Source of the DNA: Streptomyces sp. R33
GTDB lineage: Bacteria > Actinomycetota > Actinomycetes > Streptomycetales > Streptomycetaceae
Direction: 5' to 3'
Assembly: GCF_041200175.1 (NCBI RefSeq)
Contig: NZ_CP165727.1
Coordinates: 8,178,001-8,242,000 of the forward strand
Length of the DNA: 64,000 nt
The notes beneath the pieces are model-generated. The model searched no databases. It worked only from the letters and a program-made list of their open reading frames with translations, and was not told the origin of the DNA. Both the position numbers and the translations under genes were made by a program. Each line of letters starts with the position of its first letter. Within the stretch, counting starts at the first letter, position 1. Of this stretch, positions 41,374-50,850 are shown in pieces.

Positions 41374-41693
41374 CCCGCCGGAGCGCGCCCGGGCGTTGAC
41401 CGTCGCCCGGCCGCCAGGGCTGGAGAGGCACCGCGGAGCTGGTGGTGAGGCTACGAGCGGTACGCACCACCAGTAGGACAAGCGGTTCGCAGTATCGCAG
41501 CGAGCATCACCAGCACTACGAGTATCACCAGCAGTACGCAGCCCCCGTTCGGTGAGCAGTTGATCACCCAGGGAAGAACGAGGAGTTGAGGTGCCATCAG
41601 GATCACCCGGGCGGAAGCCATAGGGGCTGTCCGGCGGATCATTCCGGGCCGGCGGCCCCGGGCACTACGGCCGCGTTGTCGGGGCCGCAGCAG
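41374..41693. other. spacer, no gene recognised
   Basis: No convincing frame. A short run of similar agcat/cagca units near 41497-41540 is seen, without clear meaning. Confidence 0.35.
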
Positions 41694-42218
41694 TCACGCG
41701 AACGACGGCCACCGGTCGGCGGCCCACTCCCGCCAGCTCGCCCAGCCGGGCGGCGGGCCGGCGGCCCGGAGGCCTTCCAGCTCCGCCGCATCGGGCTCCT
41801 CGAAGTGCGCCCGCCCGTGCAGGATGTCGGCCTCGGACATAGGCAACGTTTCCTCGGGGGTGGCCGCCCAGCGATGGGCGATACGGACGCGTTGGGTCTC
41901 ATGGTCTACCGGCAGGTAGACCATGCGGAAGCACGCGTCCTCGGCCTCCACCAGCCAACGGATCGCCGACCGTTCGTCCCGTGACCAGCAGCCGTAGTCC
42001 ACGACGACGTTGGTGCCGAGCTTGACCGCTTCCAAGGCGAGCCAGAGCATGCGCCCTTCCAGCACGTCGCGCTTCCCGTCCGCCTCCGCCTCGCCGAACA
42101 GGGGAATCATCCAGTCGTCGGGCGTCAGGCGCAGCGCGCCGTGCTCCGCAGCGAGCTGCCGAGCCCTCGTGGTCTTTCCGGCCCCTGGCAGGCCGACCAT
42201 CAGGTACAACGTGGTCAC
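41694..42218 (-). CDS. P-loop kinase-like ATPase (AAA_33 type)
   Basis: 174 residues. Walker A is VGLPGAGKTT at the N-terminus; the next elements are LTPDDWMIPLFGEAEADGKR, a DxD-like TNVVVDYGCWSRDERSAIRW and VYLPVDHETQRVRIAHR. This is the layout of small P-loop phosphotransferases with unknown or antibiotic-like substrates (compare chloramphenicol and zeta-type kinases). The start is GTG 42216-42218, one residue group before LYLMVG; there is no clear Shine-Dalgarno. Single gene. Confidence 0.8.
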   Translation of the reverse strand: MTTLYLMVGLPGAGKTTRARQLAAEHGALRLTPDDWMIPLFGEAEADGKRDVLEGRMLWLALEAVKLGTNVVVDYGCWSRDERSAIRWLVEAEDACFRMVYLPVDHETQRVRIAHRWAATPEETLPMSEADILHGRAHFEEPDAAELEGLRAAGPPPGWASWREWAADRWPSFA

Positions 42219-42562
42219 ACTCAGATCGTGGCAGGGAAACCGATCAGACGACCACCGCTTTATCTGCCCGACCACGGTCTTCTGCTGAGGGCAGCCGTGC
42301 CCGCTACGACCGTGTCCCGTACCCACCCGGGCGCCGGTCGGCGTGCGGTGACCGATTCTGGGACCCTGGTGTCCGTATTGCGACGACGGCGACGAGGGCG
42401 ACGACGGCGAGGAGTCGCCGTTGACCTACCCCACCGATGGACGGGTCACCCCGTACCAGCGTGGCCGCTGGCGGTCAATGAGTGGGGTGCCTGTTGGCTG
42501 CGCTGGCGCGGCCGGTCACCTGCTGCTGGACATGATCGCTGTCGAGAACGCATCCTCGGCGC
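42219..42562. other. spacer, no gene recognised
   Basis: Nothing on either strand is supported. A run of cgacg-type units occurs at about 42380-42412. Confidence 0.35.
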
Positions 42563-43111
42563 ATGGAATTCCTCGTCTACCACCGCGACCGGCCCGGTTC
42601 CCTGCCCCTGCGTGAAGAGCTGCTGGAAGAGCACTGGTCGTACATGGACCAGTACGCCAAGGAGATGATCGCCCGGGGGCCGACCTTCGCCGGCGACGGC
42701 GAGACCCCCTCCGGCAGCGTGCACATCGTCGATCTGCCCGATCCGGCCGCGGCGCGGGCTTTCGCCTTCGACGAGCCGGGGTACCAGGCCGGCGCCTATC
42801 GGGACGTGCTGCTGCGCCGGTGGCGCAATGCCTTGGGGCGCACGATGTGGGACTTCCCCGGCGGCCGCAGCGGCGGCAACCGGTATCTGGTGCTCGGGCT
42901 TGGCGCGGGGGAACCGGTCGACCTTGAGGTGCCCGCTGACCGGGAGGCGCTGATCGCGTACGGGCCGCTGCTGTCCGACGACGGCACCGCGTGGCTGGGC
43001 ACCGCGGCGCTGCTTGAGGCGCCGGACCCGGAGAGGGCCCGCGCCGTCCTCACCGCGGACCAGTACGCCGGAGTCGAGGTGCACGACTGGGAGTTCGGCG
43101 GCCGACGCTAG
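42563..43111 (+). CDS. YCII-domain protein, two tandem units
   Basis: 182 residues. The N-terminal half is a clear YCII ferredoxin-like unit: MEFLVYHRDRPGSLPLREEL, LEEHWSYMDQYAKEMIARGP and a PDPAAARAFAFDEPGYQAGA helix. The second half repeats the pattern (YGPLLSDDGTAWLGTAALLE, APDPERARAVLTADQYAGVE, VHDWEFGGR). YciI-type proteins have a His-Asp pair and form dimers; roles are poorly known. ATG 42563 lacks a strong Shine-Dalgarno. It stands alone. Confidence 0.8.
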   Translation: MEFLVYHRDRPGSLPLREELLEEHWSYMDQYAKEMIARGPTFAGDGETPSGSVHIVDLPDPAAARAFAFDEPGYQAGAYRDVLLRRWRNALGRTMWDFPGGRSGGNRYLVLGLGAGEPVDLEVPADREALIAYGPLLSDDGTAWLGTAALLEAPDPERARAVLTADQYAGVEVHDWEFGGRR

Positions 43112-43868
43112 CGAAGGTCCCCCAACGAACCGGGCGGGCTGCGAGGGCAGTCGGCCAGGCTCGGCCAGGAGACCGTGGTCAACAGGTGCGAGCATGTGGT
43201 GGTGGGGGAGCGCTCCGGCGTGGCTCATGGCGCTCGGAACCGGCGGACTCCTCGAGCTCTTCCTGTACGGGCCGGCCACGGCCGGGTTCAGGGCTCGGCC
43301 GGGGTTCTGGAGCATGTGCCGATCGTGACTCGCGCGTGGTTCCCGACCGTCGGGCGCGCTCCGTGCCCGTGGCCCCGTGCGGCAGCACCGATGGCGAGAC
43401 CACAGTGCCGATCACGGCCAGAAAGCTGGTGATGTGCCCGGGCGGCCCGATCCATGGAAGTGAGGAGAACCGACGCTCCAGTCGTGGCAGATTCGCCGCT
43501 GGCCCGGCTCGTCCGGATCTGCTGCGCCATGCTGCCGTCCTGGTCAGCGGGCCGGCGAAGTTTGCCGGTCGGGCTCCGGTCCGGGCGCCGGACGGGACGT
43601 ACCGGGGGAACGGGCATGGCCGAGGGCGATGCGGCGAGCAATGCGCGTGAGGAACTTGCCTGATGCTTGGGCGACTTGTTGGGCCTGTCCGGGCTCAAGC
43701 GGACAGCAGCCGCGCGACGGGCACAAATAGATCAGGGATCGGCCCGGTCTTCTCGGAAATGTGACTCCCGGAGGTGTCACGGCGAAGACCGTGTGTGTTG
43801 TGGCAACTGTGTGGACCCGGTCGGGAATCCAGGGGCGTTTCGGTGTCCTCGGGACGTAGCATCGCTCG
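43112..43868. other. 757-base spacer, no gene recognised
   Basis: No frame with family pattern, start and ribosome binding site. Near its end TAGCAT at about 43857-43862 lies 6 bases before ATG 43869, a likely leaderless promoter for the next gene. Confidence 0.4.
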
Positions 43869-45074
43869 ATGCGGAAGATCGATGCGTTGATACCGGAGTG
43901 GGGGCAGCCCGACACTGCCGCCCTGCACACCCACGACCCCGAATCCGTCGCCGGCTACGTCCTGGACACCGGCAACGCCTGGTGGCGCCGCCGGATCTGC
44001 GTGGACGCGCTTGCCGGGCGGGTCCCGGAGTCCCGGGTCCCCGGCCTCCTCGACCGGATCCGGGACGAGGACGAGACGGCCGAGGTGCGCATCGCACTCC
44101 TTGACCTCCTCGCCGGTCGGACGGAGCTGTGGACCTGGCTGCGCGACGAGGAGGGGCGGGGGGACGGTTCGTACGGTGTTGCCGAGGCGGCCCTGAAGGC
44201 CCGTGGCCTGCTCGGCGACCGAACCGCCGCCCCCGGCCTGGCCACGCTTGCGGGCTCGCCCTGGCAGCGGTGGCGGGAGATCGGGGAGGCCGGCCTCGAC
44301 GGTCTGGTGGAACACCACGGGGCTGACGCGGTCCTCGCCGAGCTCGGCGAGGACCGGCCCGAGGCCCGCCGCTTCGCGCTCCGGACGTGGCACCGTGCGG
44401 GGCGGGACGTGACGCCGTACCTGGCCGACCCCGACCGGGGTATCGCGCACCTCGCCCAGTCGCTCGTCGCGGACCCGGACCGGCTGCGTGCCTTCCTGGA
44501 CGAGGCACCCGCCCCCGAGGCTGCCGTGCGGGCTGCCTGTGCCCTCCATCAGCTCACCGAGGACACCGCAGAGACCCGCCGGATCGACGAGCGGCTCGGC
44601 AGCCCGCGGGCTCAGGTCGAAGGTTTGGACGAGGAACTACGCGGGGCGATCGTCCACGAGTACGTCCCCTGGTGCGAGCGGCAGAGCGACCCCCGATGGC
44701 GCCTCGAAGCCCTGTGTACCGACCCGCCCGGCCGCCCGGACCTGGCCGTCCAGCTCGCGCGGGTAACCGCCGCGTTGACCGCGGCCGGTCTGGCCCCGGA
44801 CCCGCCGGTCTCCGCCGGGGACCACCACCAGCAGGGCGACGGCACTTACCACGTGATCTCGTGCGGCGACGAGGACATCCACGTCAGCGTCCTCGGGCGC
44901 TTCGTCACGGGCCACGACGATCGCCATCCCGCCCGGCGGGCCTTGGAGGAGGCTGGTTTCCGCTGGATCGACGGGCCGACCGGCAGCATCCGCGTCGCCG
45001 GCCTGTGCGTGTACTACTTCGGAAAGCGTGAGCCCCTCGACGTCGACACCCTGCTGTTCTACTGGCAGGACTGA
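43869..45074 (+). CDS. HEAT-like repeat protein
   Basis: 401 residues of mostly helical repeats of about 30-40 residues: WWRRRICVDALAGRVPESRV, VRIALLDLLAGRTELWTWLR, WREIGEAGLDGLVEHHGADA, ARRFALRTWHRAGRDVTPYL. This is the pattern of HEAT or PBS-lyase-like scaffolds that bind other proteins. The last 90 residues differ and are beta-rich (YHVISCGDEDIHVSVLGRFV, SIRVAGLCVYYFGKREPLDV). The start seems leaderless (TAGCAT 6 bases upstream). No partner gene adjoins. Function unknown. Confidence 0.75.
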   Translation: MRKIDALIPEWGQPDTAALHTHDPESVAGYVLDTGNAWWRRRICVDALAGRVPESRVPGLLDRIRDEDETAEVRIALLDLLAGRTELWTWLRDEEGRGDGSYGVAEAALKARGLLGDRTAAPGLATLAGSPWQRWREIGEAGLDGLVEHHGADAVLAELGEDRPEARRFALRTWHRAGRDVTPYLADPDRGIAHLAQSLVADPDRLRAFLDEAPAPEAAVRAACALHQLTEDTAETRRIDERLGSPRAQVEGLDEELRGAIVHEYVPWCERQSDPRWRLEALCTDPPGRPDLAVQLARVTAALTAAGLAPDPPVSAGDHHQQGDGTYHVISCGDEDIHVSVLGRFVTGHDDRHPARRALEEAGFRWIDGPTGSIRVAGLCVYYFGKREPLDVDTLLFYWQD

Positions 45075-45112
45075 GCCGACAGGGCAACATGGGGCGTCCT
45101 CCTCGGCGGCCT

Positions 45113-45550
45113 TCAGATGCGGGTTCTCGTATGGGACGAGCGCCTTTCCAGGCCTGCGGCAACCGCACGCACCTGACGGTGACGGAAGTAGAGCCAGGCG
45201 ATGTAGCCGCAGACGCAGACGCAGACGGCGCTGCCGTCGACGAGGGTGTACGAGGCGATCAGCACGCCGGTGCCGAGCGCGGCGGCCAGCGCGGGCAGTT
45301 GGGTCCGGCCGGAGATTCCGTCCGCGAGGGCGACCGCGGCCAGGCCGCAGGAGTTCACCGCGACGCCGACGGACTGCCCGGCGGGTAGGGAGTGGCCGAG
45401 GAGCGTGGTGGACACCGGGGCGACCACGACGGGCGAGGTGCCTCGGGGGTGGGGTACATCGGCCCAAGTCGCCGAGTTGGTAGGCGCGCAGGAGCAGGAG
45501 TTGATGCGCGACCTGCAGTGCGGCGGAGGCTGCGATGTACGGCCAGGCCG
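45113..45550 (-). pseudogene. EamA/DMT-family transporter remnant
   Basis: At about 45460-45550 one minus-strand frame gives YIAASAALQVAHQLLLLRAY and QLGDLG. A shifted frame continues RGTSPVVVAPVSTTLLGHSL, AGQSVGVAVNSCGLAAVALA and GVLIASYTLVDGSAV. Together these are the middle of a 10-helix DMT permease (the R-G-T-S-P box is typical). The start and the C-terminal helices are missing and a frameshift splits the piece. Confidence 0.7.
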
Positions 45551-45839
45551 CCGGGCCGGGCCCGGGGCCCGCGCCGCCGCAACGCGCTGGCCGACCGACG
45601 CCGACGCGGTGGAGGTCCGCCCGGTCTCCGAGGGCGGCAAGACCGTCCACGCGCACCTGACCGCCCGCCCCTGGGAAGGGGTCGCGTCGGCACGTCGTCC
45701 TCACAGGCCCGGTGCTGGAAGCCCAACTGATGTGCCGGGAACGGGAACCAGAGTGATCGTGCCGGCGTGAACGTCGGTGACGGGGCTTGGCGTGTACGGA
45801 CGGAAGCGGGGGGCCGTTCACGTACGGACGCGTGATCCT

Positions 45840-45862
45840 TGACACACATATGACGTGTGTCA
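45840..45862. promoter_or_regulatory. inverted repeat upstream of the FG-GAP gene
   Basis: TGACACAC-ATATGAC-GTGTGTCA, 8-base perfect arms with a 7-base spacer, 36 bases before the likely start. The left arm overlaps a TTGACA that could be a -35 box. A regulator site is likely. Confidence 0.6.
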
Positions 45863-45898
45863 GGGCAGAGCCCCACGGCTCGATCCTCAGGGGGGATC

Positions 45899-47695
45899 TT
45901 GACTACATCGCACCGCACGTCACAGCAGCGCAGACGGCTGCGCGTCCTGGCCGCCGGGAGCGTTCTCGCCCTGGCCGCCGGCGCCCTGGCCGCCGCACCG
46001 AGTATCGCCGCACCAAGTATCGCCGCACCGAGCGTCGCCGCGCCGAGTAATGCCGCGCCGAGTAATGCCGTGCCGAGCCCGGCCGTGCCGGCGCCGGGAC
46101 CGTCGGCCGTGACCGGAACGACCGGAGGCCAAGGGCTCCCGACCGTCGTCATGCCGGCCCGGGTCCCGGCCCAGGCGGCCGCTGCCGCCAAGCCGCGGCA
46201 CGACGTCGACGGCGACGGCGTCAGCGACATGATCGTCATGGAGTACGACCAGGTCACGGCGGTCTACTTGTCGTCGATCAAGGCCTGGAGCGACTACACG
46301 ATCATCAAGACCGATCCGGATCCCGAGGCCTCGTTCAAGGACCTGCTGCCGGTGGGCGACGTCGGCGGCACCACCCAGCCCGAACTCCTCTCACTCACCT
46401 TCGACGGCGTGCTCACGCTCTACGAGGCGGGTGTGAAGAGCACCTCGGCGCCTCTGTGGTCGGGCCGCGGCTGGCAGATCTACAACCGCATCATCGCCAC
46501 CGGCGATCTGACCGGCGACCGCCGCCCCGATCTGCTGGCCCGGGACCCCGCCGGTGACCTGTGGCTGTACACCGGAACCGGGACGGTCAGCAAGCCCTTC
46601 AACTCCCGGGTCAAGGTCGGCTCCGGCTGGGGGATCTACGACCAGGTCGTGGGCGCCAACGACGTCGACGGCGACGGCATCGGCGACGTCCTCACCCGTA
46701 CCCTGGCCGGCGAGCTGTGGTTCCACAAGGGAGCCGGCAGCGCCACCGCCCCGCTCAAGCCCGCCGTCAAGGTCGGCACCGGCTGGAACACGTACAACGT
46801 GATCACCGGCTCGGACGACGGCGACGGCGACGGCCGCAGCGACCTGCTCGCCCGCAACCACGACGGCGTGGAGTACTGGTTCAAGTCGATCGGCGGCGGC
46901 AAGTTCGCCGCACCCGCCTACTTCGGCAGCGGCTACGAACTCAACAAGTTCATCGTCGGCGCGGGCACCACATCGCTCTTCGGCAAGGGCCAGAACGTGA
47001 TGACCCAGGCCGACAACGTCTTGGTCAAGTACCACGCCCTGGCCAACAGCACCTACTACTCCCCGCCGTACGAGGTCGGCAAGGAGACGCCCGGCTCCCG
47101 CAACACGTACGCCACGGGCCTCAACAGCCACAACCACGCCAGCTACGTGCAGAACATCGGCACCGACCTCTACGTCCGCGGCGTGAAGGTCAGCACGTCG
47201 TGGAACTACACCATGATGGCCGGCCCCGGCGACCTCACCGGCGACGGGAAGGGCGACCTGGTCAGCCGTGACTCCGCTGGCGTCCTGTGGCTGCACCCCG
47301 GTGACGGCCTGCCGTACACGAAGTTCGGCACGCGCATCAAGGTCGGCACCGGCTGGAACGCCTACAACACCCTCGTCGGCGCGGGCGACTACTCCGGGGA
47401 CGGGCGGCCCGACCTGCTCGCCCGCGACACCGCCGGCGGTCTCTTCCTCTACAAGGGCACCGGCACGGCCAGCGCGCCGTTCGCCGCCCGGGAGCAGGTC
47501 GGCAGCGGCTTCAACCAGTACGACACGCTGTTCGTCCCGGGTGACATCAACGGCGACAGCAAGGGCGACCTGATGGCCCGGCTTCCGGGAGGCGACGTGT
47601 ACACGTACACCTCGACGGGCAAGACCGGCACCGCGACCTTCGCCCCCCGGGTGAAGTTCGGCACCGGGTGGAACATCTACAAGAACATGCTCTGA
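45899..47695 (+). CDS. secreted FG-GAP/VCBS repeat protein
   Basis: 598 residues from a TTG with GGGGGGA 4 bases upstream (longer in-frame starts lack one). Signal peptide: RRRLRVLAAGSVLALAAGAL. Next comes an Ala-Pro-Ser-rich stretch from tandem 15-base DNA repeats (APSIAAPSIAAPSVAAPS), then a beta-propeller of about seven FG-GAP repeats with D-x-D/N-x-D-G calcium loops: DVDGDGVSDM, DVDGDGIGDVLTR, DLTGDGKGDLVSR, DINGDSKGDLMAR. These propellers act outside the cell in binding; this class is very common in Streptomyces. A strong hairpin terminator follows. Confidence 0.85.
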   Translation: MTTSHRTSQQRRRLRVLAAGSVLALAAGALAAAPSIAAPSIAAPSVAAPSNAAPSNAVPSPAVPAPGPSAVTGTTGGQGLPTVVMPARVPAQAAAAAKPRHDVDGDGVSDMIVMEYDQVTAVYLSSIKAWSDYTIIKTDPDPEASFKDLLPVGDVGGTTQPELLSLTFDGVLTLYEAGVKSTSAPLWSGRGWQIYNRIIATGDLTGDRRPDLLARDPAGDLWLYTGTGTVSKPFNSRVKVGSGWGIYDQVVGANDVDGDGIGDVLTRTLAGELWFHKGAGSATAPLKPAVKVGTGWNTYNVITGSDDGDGDGRSDLLARNHDGVEYWFKSIGGGKFAAPAYFGSGYELNKFIVGAGTTSLFGKGQNVMTQADNVLVKYHALANSTYYSPPYEVGKETPGSRNTYATGLNSHNHASYVQNIGTDLYVRGVKVSTSWNYTMMAGPGDLTGDGKGDLVSRDSAGVLWLHPGDGLPYTKFGTRIKVGTGWNAYNTLVGAGDYSGDGRPDLLARDTAGGLFLYKGTGTASAPFAAREQVGSGFNQYDTLFVPGDINGDSKGDLMARLPGGDVYTYTSTGKTGTATFAPRVKFGTGWNIYKNML

Positions 47696-47726
47696 CCTCC
47701 GTGGCCCCGGGCCGCTGAGAGCGACG

Positions 47727-47769
47727 GCGCGGGCCCGCCCGCCGGCCCTGCCGGCGACCGGGCCCGCGC
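47727..47769 (+). terminator. hairpin terminator of the FG-GAP gene
   Basis: 11-base perfect outer arms gcgcgggcccg and cgggcccgcgc, with an inner gccgg/ccggc hairpin, 31 bases past the stop. Confidence 0.75.
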
Positions 47770-47814
47770 CCGACTCGGGCCGGCGCGTGAGCCGGCCGGG
47801 GGCCACCCCGGGAC

Positions 47815-48165
47815 GGAAGGGAGAGGGTGACGTAGCCCCCGCCTTCTGCGATGAGCGAGATCAGGGACAAGCGTTCCAGGTCCGAGCACAGGGCACGTGA
47901 CTGCGGCTCTGTCAGGCCACCCGCAACGTGCCACAGTTGCATGATCAAAGAGAGGGGCATGGCTTCGTCCTCGACGAACACCGCCAGCTCCGCGAAGCGT
48001 TCGGCGCCGCCCGTCGGCAGGAATGTCGTGGCCGCCTGCACGGTGGCGAGGACGGCTTGAGCGCGGCGCTTGGGATCGTCCAGGTCCAACGTCACGGACA
48101 GAGGGTCCACGGCGGCGGGGCCGTGGGCACGCAGCTGGTCCAGGACGTCTGCCGCGGTGGTGTGG
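47815..48165 (-). pseudogene. NB-ARC/STAND protein remnant (winged-helix region)
   Basis: The minus strand reads LDDPKRRAQAVLATVQAATT, FAELAVFVEDEAMPLSLIMQ, LWHVAGGLTEPQSRALCSDL and ERLSLISLIAEGGGYVTLS. This is the ARC2/winged-helix part of NB-ARC ATPases (the AVFPED-type turn followed by TLW and L-x-x-LSL). The ATPase domain and the sensor repeats are not in this frame. It ends at about 47815 in the FG-GAP terminator region. Confidence 0.65.
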
Positions 48166-48284
48166 GATCGGCGCCGGTGGCGGTCTGTTCGGCGGTGATC
48201 CGGCTGGCCAACCGCAGAGGCAGCGCCCACCGCCCCGTCGTGGCTTTTGAGCTCGGCCTGTGGGCGACTCCGGTCGTCAGGGGC

Positions 48285-48437
48285 ATGTTCGGCTTCACTT
48301 GGCACCCCACCGCGAAAGACGAGGAAGGACGTCCGATCCGAGTGGGCGGAAACTGGCCCATCCTTGTCGATCAGGACACCGGCTCATGCCGACTCGTGCA
48401 GGGGCCGAACGAGTTCTCGGCTCTCAGAGGAACGTAG
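48285..48437 (+). pseudogene. C-terminal fragment resembling Imm35/YrhB-type immunity proteins
   Basis: 50 codons: FGFTWHPTAKDEEGRPIRVG, GNWPILVDQDTGSCRLVQG. The G-N-x-P-I-L-V-D-x-x-T-G motif is typical of the Imm35/YrhB-like fold. The first half of such a protein is missing. No ribosome binding site at ATG 48285. Confidence 0.4.
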
Positions 48438-48605
48438 GGGGCTCGTAGTACCCGCCGAGCCGCCGAACGTGGAGTAGGCGGTGTTCCCGCGGCATGCGCA
48501 TGGCGGTGAGGGGTGGGGCTGGCCGTTCTTCGCGCCGGTTGCTGTCGGGGATCGGGGCGAGGAATGAAACGCGTGGTCGGCGCGACCAGGGGTTGAGTAC
48601 GCCGG

Positions 48606-49550
48606 TCAGGCCAGTGTGGTCATGTAGTCGGGGTGGTGGGTGGCGACGTCGTGGGCGGCTTGGACGAAGGCGGCGACGGCTGCGGATCGCGAGGTCTCCG
48701 GCCAGGCGACCATGACCGCGCTGGGGCTGAGGCCGGCGACCGGCCGGTATGCGATGTCCGGGCGCTGGTGCCGCTTGGTGGTGGAGCGTGAGAGGAACGC
48801 CACGGCCTGGCCCAGCGCGACCACCTCCAGGAGTTGCTCGACGCTGGCCACGAGCGGCCCTTCAGGGGTGTCAGCCGGTGCCAAGCCTGCGCGGCCATCG
48901 CCTGCTTCTGCGCCGTCATATCCGGTGTAGTAGGCGGTGTTGGAGGGGGCGGCCCCCTTCCAGCGCGGGATCGGTTCGCCCTCGAGGTCGGCCAGCCGCA
49001 GTCGCCGGCGCCCGGCCAGACGGTGCGCGGCGGGCAGGACGGCCAGTCGCGGCTCGACCACGAGTGTCTGGGAATCCAGCCCTTGACCGTCGAACGGGCT
49101 GCGCAGGAGCGCTACGTCGGCACGGCCGTCCCGCAGCATGGCGATCGGCTCTCCGCTGCCGCCGACGACGACTTCAGGCGGCGGCAGATGCGAACCCGCT
49201 CCCCGGTAGGCGGCGAGGATCTCCCGCAGCAGCCCGGCATCGCCTCCCGGTTTGACCGCCACGACGAGCTGGGGTGTCGGCTGACCGGCCCGGCGTGCTC
49301 GCCGGGCCGCCGCGTGCACCGCGTCGACCGCGATCCGGGCCTGGTCGAGCAGCACCTGACCGGCGTTGGTCAGCCTCACCTGCCGGGTGGTGCGCTCCAA
49401 CAGGCGTACCCCGAGCCGGGACTCCATCTGAGCGATCGCCTTCGACAGCGGGGGCTGCGCCATCCCCAGACGTTGCGCGGCCCGGCTGAAGTTCAGTTCC
49501 TCGACGACCGCGATGAAGTACCTCAGTTCCCGCACCTCTAGCTCACTCAT
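48606..49550 (-). CDS. LysR-family transcriptional regulator
   Basis: 314 residues. The winged HTH is at 1-65 (LRYFIAVVEELNFSRAAQRL, GMAQPPLSKAIAQMESRLGV). The periplasmic-binding-type sensor follows, from about 95 (PQLVVAVKPGGDAGLLREIL, ADVALLRSPFDGQG). It is divergent from the SDR gene at 49622; the 71-base gap must hold the promoters of both. It probably activates the SDR in response to a small molecule, as is usual for LysR pairs. ATG 49548-49550. Confidence 0.92.
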   Translation of the reverse strand: MSELEVRELRYFIAVVEELNFSRAAQRLGMAQPPLSKAIAQMESRLGVRLLERTTRQVRLTNAGQVLLDQARIAVDAVHAAARRARRAGQPTPQLVVAVKPGGDAGLLREILAAYRGAGSHLPPPEVVVGGSGEPIAMLRDGRADVALLRSPFDGQGLDSQTLVVEPRLAVLPAAHRLAGRRRLRLADLEGEPIPRWKGAAPSNTAYYTGYDGAEAGDGRAGLAPADTPEGPLVASVEQLLEVVALGQAVAFLSRSTTKRHQRPDIAYRPVAGLSPSAVMVAWPETSRSAAVAAFVQAAHDVATHHPDYMTTLA

Positions 49551-49621
49551 ATCCGTGGACTATAGATCGAGAGCCTTCTGGTCTTTCCCTGCCGCCCATG
49601 GGAGAGGGGAGGCTGGGTGCC

Positions 49622-50356
49622 ATGACGACTTCGCAGAAGACTGCTCTGATCACCGGCGCGAACAAGGGCATCGGCAAGGAAACGGCGCGCAGGCTCGCAG
49701 CCCTCGGCATCACCGTGCTGATCGGCGCCCGCAACGCCGAGCGTGGCGAGGCGGCGGCCGAGGAGCTTCGCGCGGGCGGCGGCGACGTACGGTTCGTTCC
49801 GCTGGACGTCACCGACGAGACCTCGGTCCAGGCCGCCGCCCAGCACATCGACGCCACGTTCGGCCGCCTCGACATCCTCGTCAACAACGCCGCGATCGCC
49901 GCCGGACCGCAAAAGCCGAGTGAAACCCCAGCAGCTACCGTCCGGCAGGTCTACGAGACCAACGTGTTCGGCGCCATCGCGGTGACCCACGCCATGCTCC
50001 CCCTGCTACGCCGCTCCGCCGCCGCACGCATCGTCAACATGTCCAGCGAACTCGGCTCCCTCACCCACCTGGCCGACCCGGGCAGCCCGTGGTCCGCCTA
50101 CTCCTCGATCCTCCTCCCTTACTGCACCTCGAAGAGCGCGCTGAACGCGATCACCGTGCTCTACGCCAATGAACTGCGCGCCGAAGGGATCCTGGTCAAC
50201 GCGGTGAGTCCCGGCTACTGCGCGACCGACCTCAACCGCCACACCGGGATACGCACGGCGCAGGAGGGCGCGGCCGTGGCGGTTGACCTGGCGACGGCGG
50301 GCGAGGACGGCCCGACGGGCTCCCTGTTGGCCGAGGACGGGCCGATTCTCTGGTGA
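49622..50356 (+). CDS. short-chain dehydrogenase/reductase (classical)
   Basis: 244 residues. The cofactor loop is TGANKGIGKETA; DILVNNAAIA, the catalytic Ser in NMSSELGSL, and Tyr-x-x-x-Lys in YCTSKSALNAI are all present, then VSPGYCATDLN. This is a carbonyl-reductase-like SDR with NADP preference likely (Arg in GARNAER). It is not impaired, unlike the SDR at 26265-26981. ATG 49622 is preferred over ATG 49598, since GGGAGG lies between them. Divergent from LysR. Confidence 0.93.
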   Translation: MTTSQKTALITGANKGIGKETARRLAALGITVLIGARNAERGEAAAEELRAGGGDVRFVPLDVTDETSVQAAAQHIDATFGRLDILVNNAAIAAGPQKPSETPAATVRQVYETNVFGAIAVTHAMLPLLRRSAAARIVNMSSELGSLTHLADPGSPWSAYSSILLPYCTSKSALNAITVLYANELRAEGILVNAVSPGYCATDLNRHTGIRTAQEGAAVAVDLATAGEDGPTGSLLAEDGPILW

Positions 50357-50554
50357 GACCATGCCTCGCCGTTCCGGCCCGAAGCCTGCCGTGGAGCCGG
50401 TCGGCCCGCTCCTGGCGGGCGTGGCTGCATACGAAAGGGGCCCGCTCCTGGTGGACCCCGTTTCGGTGGTGATCGAAACTGAGTAGCGGAGTCTGAGGCG
50501 GTGGCTGCTTGTGGCCCGAGGCAGGCTCAGCCCATGAACGGTGGAAGTAGCCAG

Positions 50555-50840
50555 TTCCGGGTGTCCGTGGCTGACTGGTGGCCGGGTCCCAGATCCGTAC
50601 CGTGTTGTTGATCCGGTCCCAGATCCGAACCGTCCCGTCCATCCCAGTGGTGGCGAGCCAGGTGCCGTCCGGCGCAATCGCCACCCCCGCCACCTGTTCG
50701 GTGTGGCCGACGAGACGGTTGATCTCCTCGCCGGTGCCGACGGGATCTTGTACACCTGTGCCTGGACTGCCGACGGTCTCGCCGTAGTCGTCGGCGGTAC
50801 GCGGGGCGTGTACATCTACGAGTTCCACTGCGGTACTTCT
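50555..50840 (-). pseudogene. WD40-repeat gene remnant
   Basis: The minus strand carries a near-complete WD40 blade: EINRLVGHTEQVAGVAIAPD, GTWLATTGMDGTVRIWD, then RINNTVRIWDPATSQP. The short unit TVRIWD is duplicated, with 2 copies of a cagatccg(t/a)ac DNA unit. The frame runs on without further blades. Standard WD40 proteins have 7 or more. It may derive from a gene of the NB-ARC-WD40 kind. Confidence 0.65.
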
Positions 50841-50850
50841 GACGGATGAT

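Noticed and set aside
38591..41470. A minus-strand open frame of 959 codons
   Set aside because: It runs through the FAD monooxygenase and TetR genes in a wrong frame and is rich in Pro, Arg and Gly. Only its last part (38591-39118) has coding character.
44637..45845. A 402-codon minus-strand frame
   Set aside because: It is mostly the complement of the HEAT-like gene and a frameshifted transporter remnant; it is not one protein.
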